Assembly: GCA_964448645.1 (NCBI GenBank)
Contig: CAYUZY010000097.1
Span: 1 to 7,239, forward strand
Origin: GCA-2719315 sp964448645
Lineage (GTDB): Bacteria; Bacteroidota; Bacteroidia; Flavobacteriales; Flavobacteriaceae
DNA: 7,239 bases
Reading direction: 5' to 3'
A program made the translations under genes and the position numbers. Below the pieces are notes generated by a model. The model made no database searches, had not been told where the DNA came from, and saw only the letters and a list, made by a program, of their open reading frames with translations. This document shows, piece after piece, positions 1-5,631 of the stretch (positions are counted from its first letter, which is position 1; each line of letters opens with the position of its first letter).

Positions 1-20
1 AAGATAGTTTGTTTTAAATT

Positions 21-383
21 TTAATTTGTAGTATAAGCAGAATAACTAGCTCCTCCATGAGCCTTTTTCTTCTTATAACTATAATTAATTTTTCTTTTTT
101 TTGAATTATTTTCTTCTATCTTTTTTTCTTTTCTAATAGTTTTTTTTCCAACTGAACCATATCCATTATAAACCTTATTTTTATTTAAATCAGATTTTTT
201 AGTATTTATAGATGATTTATAAGCAGAAACTCTTTCATTAGTGGTAAAAATATTTTCGTTTTTTGAATCAATTTTCTCAAAAGAATTAACAGAGTTATTA
301 ATAGATTTTGTGCTTGCATCTACAGATTCACATGAATAGAAAACGAGAAAAAACAATGAAAAAGAAAAAAATATTTTAAACAT
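21..383 (-). CDS. Small lysine-rich lipoprotein, function unknown
   Basis: The 120-aa product starts with a short signal sequence (MFKIFFSFSLFFLVFYSC) whose Cys18 is the probable lipidation site, giving a periplasmic or outer-membrane lipoprotein. The lipobox is loose (F-Y-S-C), as is common in Bacteroidota. After the Cys the chain is polar, rich in Ser, Asn and Lys and without hydrophobic stretches, so it is probably largely unstructured. Residues about 79-107 are strongly basic, and the tail ends in Gly-Gly, Ser, Tyr and Thr (AHGGASYSAYTTN). I recognise no domain. It is the second gene of a minus-strand pair: its ATG lies only 10 nt after the stop of the larger lipoprotein gene, so the two are probably co-transcribed. 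The basic tail could bind nucleic acid, LPS or peptidoglycan, but that is speculation. The reading frame is convincing; the function is open. Confidence 0.7.
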   Translation of the reverse strand: MFKIFFSFSLFFLVFYSCESVDASTKSINNSVNSFEKIDSKNENIFTTNERVSAYKSSINTKKSDLNKNKVYNGYGSVGKKTIRKEKKIEENNSKKRKINYSYKKKKAHGGASYSAYTTN

Positions 384-393
384 AATAACTAAT

Positions 394-1359
394 CTAATTT
401 ATTTTTTTATAAACCAATCCTCTACCAGCCAATCCTTGGCCCAAAGTATCTTTAGTAATTTGAAGAAACATGTTGTCATTATAAAAAGAAATTGAAACAT
501 AATGAGGATCAGTTTTTGGATCTTGTATTTCACCATACTGCATTCCTGAACCATACTCATGATACTCAATCAAATTACCTTTTCCATCATATTGAAACTG
601 TCCATAACCTCCAAAACCTCCATGCTCTTGTTTGTCTGGATCAAACAATTTAGTTTGATCAACTTGATATAAATATCGTCCATCAAACATTACTTTAACA
701 TCCAAGACTACATCAGAAGGAACTGAAGTTGTATCTACTGCAACACCTTTTACATATTGAATTTCATAAACTCTTTTCCAAACACCATCTAACTTAGACT
801 TTACACCAACTTCTGGAAACTTTTCAAAATATTCTGCAAAAGTTTCAGCACCTTCGGTAGTTTCGTCTAAATCATTATTTCCAAGCATAATTTGTGAATA
901 TGAATTTTTAGTCAAATTGGTGTCAAAATTCCATGATTGATTACTTACTTTTAAAGAATCTTTATAATTTCTCAAATGAGCTCCAAACCAACCTGTCCCA
1001 TGAGACATATGTTCTGAAAGAGAATCATTAGAATGTACAGTATATTTTCCATAACCTCCCATTCCTCCTTTCCATGGATTATTAATGCTATCGGAAAAAT
1101 TATTTAACCATAAAACATGACCTCCTTTTGAATAAGATTTTACCTGTCTATAATTCCTTGTTTCTTCAGAGTCAACATACATAATAGTGTCAACGGGAAT
1201 GCCCTTAACAATCTGAATAGTACCTTTTCTTTCCCAAAACCCTTGAATATCATTTTCATGAGAATTCTCAACTTCTTTTTTTGGGGATCCACAAGAAACA
1301 ATAAAAATAGCTATTAGAAAAAATAAAAATTTTATAAAATAAAGAGAATAATTCTTCAT
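394..1359 (-). CDS. Lipoprotein with two related halves, function unknown
   Basis: The 321-aa product has an N-terminal signal anchor (residues 1-22) ending in IVSC, with Cys23 the predicted lipidated residue, so it should be an envelope lipoprotein. The mature part is an internal duplication. Residues about 40-130 and 191-280 share the order: Gly-x-Trp-x-Arg, then IQ-x-VKG-x-x-VDT (IQIVKGIPVDT at 49-59, IQYVKGVAVDT at 200-210), then a Gly-rich GG-(M/F)-GGYG segment (GGMGGYG at 98-104, GGFGGYG at 247-253), followed by an acidic/His stretch and another GxG. Each half then ends in strand-like sequence. The pattern suggests two lipocalin-like beta domains of a kind common as hypothetical lipoproteins in Bacteroidota, but no ligand can be named. 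It is the first gene of the minus-strand pair, with the 120-aa lipoprotein downstream. A TAATTTTG element (minus strand, 1384-1391) lies just upstream of the chosen ATG. Confidence 0.82.
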   Translation of the reverse strand: MKNYSLYFIKFLFFLIAIFIVSCGSPKKEVENSHENDIQGFWERKGTIQIVKGIPVDTIMYVDSEETRNYRQVKSYSKGGHVLWLNNFSDSINNPWKGGMGGYGKYTVHSNDSLSEHMSHGTGWFGAHLRNYKDSLKVSNQSWNFDTNLTKNSYSQIMLGNNDLDETTEGAETFAEYFEKFPEVGVKSKLDGVWKRVYEIQYVKGVAVDTTSVPSDVVLDVKVMFDGRYLYQVDQTKLFDPDKQEHGGFGGYGQFQYDGKGNLIEYHEYGSGMQYGEIQDPKTDPHYVSISFYNDNMFLQITKDTLGQGLAGRGLVYKKIN

Positions 1360-1380
1360 GATTAAATGGTTTATGTTTTA

Positions 1381-1413
1381 TTTCAAAATTAAAAAAAATT
1401 TTTTATAAATTTG
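1381..1413 (+). promoter_or_regulatory. Predicted Bacteroidota-type promoter for the rsbW-STAS-cyclase operon
   Basis: TTTC (1381-1384, 3 of 4 match to TTTG) is followed after 21 nt by TAAATTTG (1406-1413), a full match to TAnnTTTG. The start point would be near 1420, leaving a leader of about 28 nt before the ATG at 1448. The leader has no Shine-Dalgarno sequence but seven A residues directly before the start, as is usual in this phylum. Confidence 0.5.
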
Positions 1414-1416
1414 AAA
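1384..1416 (-). promoter_or_regulatory. Predicted Bacteroidota-type promoter for the lipoprotein operon
   Basis: Read on the minus strand, TTTC (1413-1416, 3 of 4 match to the TTTG -33 element) is followed after 21 nt by TAATTTTG (1384-1391), a full match to the TAnnTTTG -7 element of Bacteroidota sigma-ABfr promoters. Transcription would start near 1378, about 20 nt before the ATG at 1359. It shares the same DNA with the opposing promoter for the RsbW-type gene. Confidence 0.45.
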
Positions 1417-1447
1417 TCATAAGCCAATTTAATTAATCATTAAAAAA

Positions 1448-1870
1448 ATGAAAAAAAATCCAAGTGTTGAGCTTAAACTTCCAATTCTTAAAGACATGGA
1501 ATTAGTTGCAACTCAATCCTCAGAAGTCATTGCAAAGCATATGAATCTTTCAGAAGAAAAGTCAGCTGAAATATCTATGGCTTTAATCGAAGCTTGTATA
1601 AATGCTTTTGAACATTCTGAAACAAAAACTGAAATATTTATAAATTTTATTATTTCAGATGATAGTTTGACTATAAAAGTTATTGATAAAGGAAAAGGGT
1701 TTGATGCTTCTTTAATACCTCTCCCCGATATAGATGATAAGTTGGTTTCTGAGAAAAAAAGAGGTTGGGGATTGATGCTTATTAAAGAACTGATGGATAA
1801 TGTCGATTACGAATCAGATCATACTGGAACTACATTAACAATGGTGAAAAACAAGAACAAAGATGAGTAA
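1448..1870 (+). CDS. RsbW/SpoIIAB-type anti-sigma regulatory factor (serine kinase, GHKL ATPase)
   Basis: This 140-aa protein is a single HATPase_c_2 domain, the usual length for the RsbW/SpoIIAB/RsbT family. The GHKL nucleotide-binding boxes are present: an N-box EACINAFEHS (Glu48, Asn52), a G1 box DKGKGFD (Asp80, Gly82, Gly84) and a G2 box RGWGLMLIKEL (Arg105-Gly108). Glu48 corresponds to the general base that family kinases use to phosphorylate their STAS partner, so kinase activity is likely. Known members bind either a target (sigma factor or another output) or the unphosphorylated STAS antagonist, and switch partner by phosphorylation. It is the first gene of a three-gene operon and its stop overlaps the STAS gene by 8 nt, which strongly suggests that the two are cognate. 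No sigma factor lies nearby, so the target is unknown; by position, the cyclase encoded downstream is one candidate. A switch-activating RsbT-like role cannot be ruled out. Confidence 0.88.
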   Translation: MKKNPSVELKLPILKDMELVATQSSEVIAKHMNLSEEKSAEISMALIEACINAFEHSETKTEIFINFIISDDSLTIKVIDKGKGFDASLIPLPDIDDKLVSEKKRGWGLMLIKELMDNVDYESDHTGTTLTMVKNKNKDE

Positions 1871-2204
1871 GGTAATAAATACAGAAAGTAAAAACGGATT
1901 AAATATAATCTACACTGATGGATATCTTAATAAAGATTTAGGTGAAGAAATTCAAAAAATCGCATATGAACATATTGAAAAAGGTGAATTAAATTTTTTA
2001 TTAGACCTCAAACAATCTAACATTGTTAATAGTATTGGTGCTTCAATTTTAATAGAGATTATAGAAAAGCTTCAAGATGTAAATGGAAATTTATATCTAT
2101 GCAATCTAGCTCCTATAATTGAAAAAACATTTAACATTATGGGATTGACTAAATATTGCAAAACTTTTAAAACTCAATCAGAAGCCATTGAAGAATTAAC
2201 TTAA
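1863..2204 (+). CDS. STAS-domain anti-sigma factor antagonist (RsbV/SpoIIAA type)
   Basis: The 113-aa product is a single STAS domain, the typical size of RsbV or SpoIIAA. The pattern fits: an N-terminal beta strand (residues 12-18), LNFLLDLKQSNIVNSIGASIL (about 43-63) with the signature loop, then a helix, NGNLYLCNL strand (74-82) and the late IMGLTKY segment (92-98) equivalent to the LFDITGL region of RsbV. The signature loop reads N-S-I-G instead of the usual D-S-x-G. The phospho-acceptor Ser (Ser57) is kept, but the preceding Asp is Asn56. The protein should therefore still be phosphorylated by the upstream kinase, with perhaps altered interaction or dephosphorylation. The start codon lies inside the end of the kinase gene (8-nt overlap) and the cyclase gene starts 1 nt after its stop, so translation of all three is probably coupled. 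No PP2C phosphatase that would reset it is in the window. Confidence 0.86.
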   Translation: MSKVINTESKNGLNIIYTDGYLNKDLGEEIQKIAYEHIEKGELNFLLDLKQSNIVNSIGASILIEIIEKLQDVNGNLYLCNLAPIIEKTFNIMGLTKYCKTFKTQSEAIEELT

Positions 2205-2205
2205 G

Positions 2206-4143
2206 ATGTCTTCTTCATTTAATAGATTTCAAAAGAAAATATCTTCAATAAAATCGTCTGTTGAAATTATTTCAGAACAGCTTAAATGGCTTGAAGATAA
2301 TGATTCGATATGCTATATTTTTCTTGATAAATCTCTAAGCTCTTTTAGTTTCATAAATAAAAAAATTGAGTTTACAGAAATTGATTTTAATTTAATTTTA
2401 AAAGAAAAAAAACTTTGGTCTAAAAAATATTTTTCAAATAAATTTGAATTAATCCAATCAGAAAATAAATTTAAAGACATCGTTGTAAATCCTATTTCAA
2501 TTAAAAATAAAATAAAAGGATTATCATATATCTGCTATAATTCTAAAGGCAACCAGGAAGTGTTATTAAATCAGATAAACTCACAAATTTCTAATTTAAT
2601 AGAGAAAGAAAATCTTAGAAAAAAAATTAATGCTAAAAACAATCTTCTTAAAAATAAAACTTTAGAAATAGAATCATTATTTGACATCACAGAAATGTTA
2701 AATTCTGATGAAAATTTAAAACCTTTATTTGATAAAATTTTATATTTTCTAATTTCTTTGTTTAATGCCTCTAAAGGAATAATTTTTTTAAAAGATGCTA
2801 ACTCTAAAAACTTTAACATTCAATCTTCATTCAACTATAGTTTAAATAAAATAGAAAATAGAATAATCAGAGATACTAGAGGTGTTCATAAAGAACTTAA
2901 GGAAAACTTTAAATCAATAGTGATAAATAACCCTAAAAAGTACCCTCTTTTAGAAGAAGCAGAAATAAATTGTATCTCTGGACCGATAATTAGTGATAAT
3001 AAATTAGATGGTAGTATTTTTTTGTTTGACAAGGAATCAAGAAAAGGGTTGACAACCTTTAATAATTATGACTTAAAACTTTTTGACTCGATAATCAAAA
3101 AAATTAGCCTTACTTATAATAATTTATTTTTAGTTCACTCACTAAAAGATTCAAAAAAAATGATAGACAGTATAATGTCTTCTATTTCAACTGGGATTAT
3201 TAAAATAAACATGTTAGGTGAAATAGAATATATTAATGAATCAGCCTGTTCAATTTTTAAAGTAGAATCAGAACTTATTATTAACAATCACTACGCAATA
3301 CTGTTTAATAATAATCAAGAAATATTAGATATACTTGAAAGAGCAGAAAATAGCTCCCATATATTTTATGAAGAAAACTTAAAAATCAACATAAATGAAA
3401 ATACTAGTGGAGCTGTAAATCTAACTATTTCTCCAGTTTTTGATGATGGGGTTAATTCAGGCATGGTTGTAACTTTGGAAGATTTATCTAATATAAATAA
3501 AGTAAAATCAACTTTTAAAAAATATGTTTCAGAGAGTATAGTTGACGAACTTTTACTAAATGAAGATTCTCTAGAATTAGGAGGTGTAGAAAAAGATGTT
3601 TGTGTTTTATTTTGTGACATAAGAGGATTTACATCAATGTCAGAGAAGTTAGACCCCGATAAAGTGGTTTCTCTTTTAAATAATTATTTCCAAAAAATGA
3701 TAAATGTTGTATTTGAAAATAATGGAACCTTAGATAAAATAATAGGAGATGAGCTAATGGTTCTATATGGTGTGCCAATAAGTTATGAAAATGATAATCA
3801 AAATGCAGTAAATACTGCAATAAAAATGTTTAATGAACTAAAAGAGTTTAACAATAAAATTAAAAATGAAGGTTTACCTGAAATATCTATTGGTATTGGA
3901 GTAAACTTTGGAAAGGTAATTTCAGGGAATATCGGTTCCGACCAACAAATGAATTATACTGTTATAGGAGATAATGTTAATATTGCTGCAAGACTTTGTT
4001 CAGTTGCAAAACCAGGTGAAATAATAATTTCAGATTCTGTTTACAATAAGTTAACTAATTCTCAAGGTTTTAATTTAAATAAACCTTTAAGTTTAAAAGG
4101 AAAATCTAAACCAATTAAGAATTGGCTAATGAAAGTATCTTAG
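2206..4143 (+). CDS. Sensory class III adenylate/guanylate cyclase (GAF-GAF-PAS-CYC)
   Basis: The 645-aa product makes a cyclic nucleotide, most likely cAMP, from the NTP. Layout: residues about 1-135, a degenerate GAF-like region; helix 135-160; a GAF domain at 155-310; a PAS domain at 315-428 (TGIIKINMLGEIEYINESA); a short signalling helix (430-455); and a class III catalytic domain from about 463 to the end. There are no membrane segments, so it should be cytoplasmic. Catalytic residues are intact: metal-binding Asp471 (FCDIRGFT) and Asp515 (KIIGDELM), and Asn592 and Arg596 (VNIAAR) for the transition state. The base-selecting pair is Lys511 and Thr585, the Lys/Thr of class IIIb adenylyl cyclases such as cyanobacterial CyaC. 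Only one catalytic domain is present, so it must homodimerise. It starts 1 nt after the STAS gene, where partner-switch operons often have a GAF/PAS-PP2C phosphatase. Its TAG stop overlaps that of the convergent PycTM-like gene. Guanylyl or pyrimidine substrates are less likely from these residues but not excluded. Confidence 0.9.
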   Translation: MSSSFNRFQKKISSIKSSVEIISEQLKWLEDNDSICYIFLDKSLSSFSFINKKIEFTEIDFNLILKEKKLWSKKYFSNKFELIQSENKFKDIVVNPISIKNKIKGLSYICYNSKGNQEVLLNQINSQISNLIEKENLRKKINAKNNLLKNKTLEIESLFDITEMLNSDENLKPLFDKILYFLISLFNASKGIIFLKDANSKNFNIQSSFNYSLNKIENRIIRDTRGVHKELKENFKSIVINNPKKYPLLEEAEINCISGPIISDNKLDGSIFLFDKESRKGLTTFNNYDLKLFDSIIKKISLTYNNLFLVHSLKDSKKMIDSIMSSISTGIIKINMLGEIEYINESACSIFKVESELIINNHYAILFNNNQEILDILERAENSSHIFYEENLKININENTSGAVNLTISPVFDDGVNSGMVVTLEDLSNINKVKSTFKKYVSESIVDELLLNEDSLELGGVEKDVCVLFCDIRGFTSMSEKLDPDKVVSLLNNYFQKMINVVFENNGTLDKIIGDELMVLYGVPISYENDNQNAVNTAIKMFNELKEFNNKIKNEGLPEISIGIGVNFGKVISGNIGSDQQMNYTVIGDNVNIAARLCSVAKPGEIIISDSVYNKLTNSQGFNLNKPLSLKGKSKPIKNWLMKVS

Positions 4144-4682
4144 AAATAAGAAAAAACTCCAAATAAAACAAAAAAAGCTATTGATCTTATAAGTGAGATT
4201 ATCCCCTTATTAACAAAAAAGAATTTTTTAGCAGCAATATGTCCGGTTGCAAAAACAATTTGAGATAAATGTCTTCTGTATTCTGGTTCATTATCAATAA
4301 TTTCATTTATAGTTTTTTCAAAAGAATTAAAATCTCTATAATGAGCAGGATAATCACCAAAAAAAAATGGTGATTTTTCAGTAGTAAAATTTAATCTAGG
4401 AAGATAACATTGCACACATCTTCTAAGAGATATAACTGAAAAAACAATAGCTGGAATAAGAAAAAAATACTTTATAGATTCTTGAATAGAATTTACCGAA
4501 AGATTATAAACATTGTCATTATCTAAAATATCTAAAGTATAACCAACAGTTAACAAAAGACTATAAAAAGATATAATTACACTTGCCTTAATCTCTGCAA
4601 ATCTAATTTGTTCATAATTATAATCTATTATTGGCCAAAATTCCTCAGAAATTGACTCAATCTTTGTATTCTTCTTTATCAT
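4140..4682 (-). CDS. Pycsar effector-like membrane protein (PycTM/DUF5706 family)
   Basis: The 180-aa product looks like the transmembrane effector of Pycsar phage-defence systems, in which a cyclic pyrimidine nucleotide activates a membrane protein that disrupts the inner membrane. Visible family hallmarks: a cytoplasmic N-terminal helix running into AEIKASVIISFYSLLLT (29-45, resembling the family's A-D/E-x-KA start of the first membrane helix), a second hydrophobic helix (71-90), a cytoplasmic linker with SPFFFGDY (104-111), a helix with RHLSQIVFATGHIAAKKF (137-154) and a third hydrophobic helix (160-180) at the very C-terminus. Length fits stand-alone PycTM proteins. The neighbouring cyclase converges on it with overlapping stop codons, so they are not one operon, unlike classical Pycsar loci. 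It has its own promoter-like TATATTTG upstream. The family call is from memory of sequence pattern, without a profile search; a general cyclic-nucleotide-responsive or unrelated 3-TM protein is the alternative. Confidence 0.72.
   Translation of the reverse strand: MIKKNTKIESISEEFWPIIDYNYEQIRFAEIKASVIISFYSLLLTVGYTLDILDNDNVYNLSVNSIQESIKYFFLIPAIVFSVISLRRCVQCYLPRLNFTTEKSPFFFGDYPAHYRDFNSFEKTINEIIDNEPEYRRHLSQIVFATGHIAAKKFFFVNKGIISLIRSIAFFVLFGVFSYF
4352..4378 (+). terminator. Possible intrinsic terminator of the cyclase operon, inside the convergent gene
   Basis: AATCACCA (4352-4359) and TGGTGATT (4368-4375) form a perfect 8-bp stem with an 8-A loop, and the right arm runs into TTTTT (4374-4378). 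On the plus strand this resembles an intrinsic terminator about 210 nt after the cyclase stop. On the minus strand there is no trailing T-run after the stem. The same bases encode the SPFFFGD motif of the PycTM-like protein, so the symmetry may be a by-product of coding; the stem has only three G-C pairs and the loop is large. Confidence 0.3.
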
Positions 4683-4702
4683 ACTTTTTTAAAACAATAC
4701 TG

Positions 4703-4710
4703 CAAATATA
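4703..4710 (-). promoter_or_regulatory. Predicted -7 element for the PycTM-like gene
   Basis: On the minus strand, TATATTTG is a full match to TAnnTTTG and sits 20 nt before the ATG at 4682, giving a very short leader. No good TTTG -33 element is found at 19-21 nt upstream, so the promoter would be weak or dependent on an activator. The divergent intergenic region (4683-4788) must also carry the promoter of the 4789 gene, for which only an imperfect TAAATTCG (4770-4777) is seen. Confidence 0.38.
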
Positions 4711-4788
4711 TTGATATAATTAAAACTGTTTTGTTATATATGCTCAATTTTATTTTAAATTAATTTACATAAATTCGCCAAAAAGACA

Positions 4789-5565
4789 ATGGTTAACTAT
4801 TTATCTCAAAATTTAAAAAATTCATTTGTAATAATTTTACTTTTATCAAGTAGTTTAATTTTTTCTCAAGATATAATAACAGATCGTCCAGATCAAACTG
4901 AAAGTCCAAATACTATAAATAAAGGTGCTTTACAAATAGAAAGTGGATATCTTTCACTTAAAGATAAAGAAAACAAAAAATCAATAACTCAGAATTTAGC
5001 TCCAACTAACTTAGTTCGTTATGGATTAACTAATAATATTGAACTTCGTTTATTAGCCCAATTTGAAAATCAAGAATCAGATCAAACAAAAATCTCAGGT
5101 ATTAGTGATATTGAATTAGGAGTAAAATTAAAAATTTTAAAAAAAGAAAATATTAATAATGAAATTTCTTTTCTATCAACTCTTATAATACCATCAGCTT
5201 CAAATGATCTATCATTAAATTCATTTGGAATCTCAAATAGAATGATCTTTTCTCATACTCTATCTGATAAAACAGGTTTAGGTTATAATTTAGGCTATGA
5301 TTATTTTGGAAGTGGTAAAGGTAATTTAACTTATACTCTAGCAATAGGCACTTCCTTAACTGAAAAAATCGGTTTTTTTATGGAACCCTTTGGAGAAGTA
5401 GTTGAGTTTGATAATCTATTTCTTAATTTCGATTCAGGATTCACTTATTTAATAAAAAAAAATCTTCAACTTGATTGTTCTTATGGCACAGGGATTAATA
5501 ATAAAATGAATTTCTTTTCTTTTGGAATAAGTTGGTTAATTAAAAAAACCAAAGAAAATCAATAA
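4789..5565 (+). CDS. Outer-membrane beta-barrel 'transporter' (MetA-pathway phenol degradation-like family)
   Basis: The 258-aa product has a Sec signal peptide (hydrophobic residues 13-25, probable cleavage after Ser26, before Gln27) and then the segment DIITDRPDQTESP (28-40). That segment marks a widespread Bacteroidota family annotated as 'transporter' and related to PF13557. It is followed by alternating strand and turn sequence (IESGYLSL, IELRLLAQF, DIELGVKLKIL, ISFLSTLIIP, GLGYNLGYDY, GFFMEPFGEV, LQLDCSYGTG) and a C-terminal strand ending in FFSFGISWLI, consistent with a small outer-membrane barrel. The aromatic strand lies a few residues before the end rather than at the terminus, as a short basic tail follows. 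Substrate is unknown and the phenol-pathway name should not be taken literally. The gene starts 106 bp from the divergent PycTM-like gene; 36 nt separate it from the sulfatase gene, so these two may be co-transcribed. Confidence 0.78.
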   Translation: MVNYLSQNLKNSFVIILLLSSSLIFSQDIITDRPDQTESPNTINKGALQIESGYLSLKDKENKKSITQNLAPTNLVRYGLTNNIELRLLAQFENQESDQTKISGISDIELGVKLKILKKENINNEISFLSTLIIPSASNDLSLNSFGISNRMIFSHTLSDKTGLGYNLGYDYFGSGKGNLTYTLAIGTSLTEKIGFFMEPFGEVVEFDNLFLNFDSGFTYLIKKNLQLDCSYGTGINNKMNFFSFGISWLIKKTKENQ

Positions 5566-5631
5566 ATATTTAGATCTTTAAAACAAAAAAACCAATTCTA
5601 TATGGGCTATAGAATAAATGAAATATTTATT
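5561..5631. repeat. Nested inverted repeats around the start of the sulfatase gene
   Basis: An outer perfect 11-bp pair, AATAAATATTT (5561-5571) and AAATATTTATT (5621-5631), encloses an inner perfect 8-bp pair, ATTCTATA (5595-5602) and TATAGAAT (5608-5615), with a 5-nt loop. The inner hairpin includes the ATG at 5602-5604. Neither is followed by a T-run typical of a terminator. All arms are AT-only or nearly so, so chance symmetry in AT-rich DNA is possible. Confidence 0.4.

Noticed and set aside
1391..1405. A8T6 tract as a terminator or phase-variable homopolymer
   Set aside because: It lies between start codons of divergent genes, where no terminator is expected, and the run is broken and not within a coding frame. 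It is better explained as the AT-rich core between promoter elements.
2571..3820. Three minus-strand open frames of 63-84 codons (2571-2819, 3366-3620, 3629-3820)
   Set aside because: They lie antisense inside the cyclase gene, whose GAF, PAS and catalytic motifs are continuous, and their products show no recognisable domain.
2206..4682. A standard Pycsar operon (PycC plus PycTM)
   Set aside because: The genes are convergent rather than co-directional, the cyclase is a large sensory protein rather than a compact PycC, and its base-recognition residues fit adenylyl cyclase. A looser Pycsar-like link is kept as a finding instead.
4770..4777. TAAATTCG as the -7 promoter element of the barrel gene
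   Set aside because: It has one mismatch in the conserved TTTG, no -33 element at the right distance, and would leave a leader of only a few nucleotides. It is mentioned only in passing.
5563..5604. Barrel and sulfatase genes as one broken gene, since both are in the same frame with only the TAA at 5563 between them
   Set aside because: The barrel protein is complete, with its own C-terminal strand, and the sulfatase has its own ATG and a first membrane helix. Such domains are not known as a fusion, so the shared frame is coincidence.
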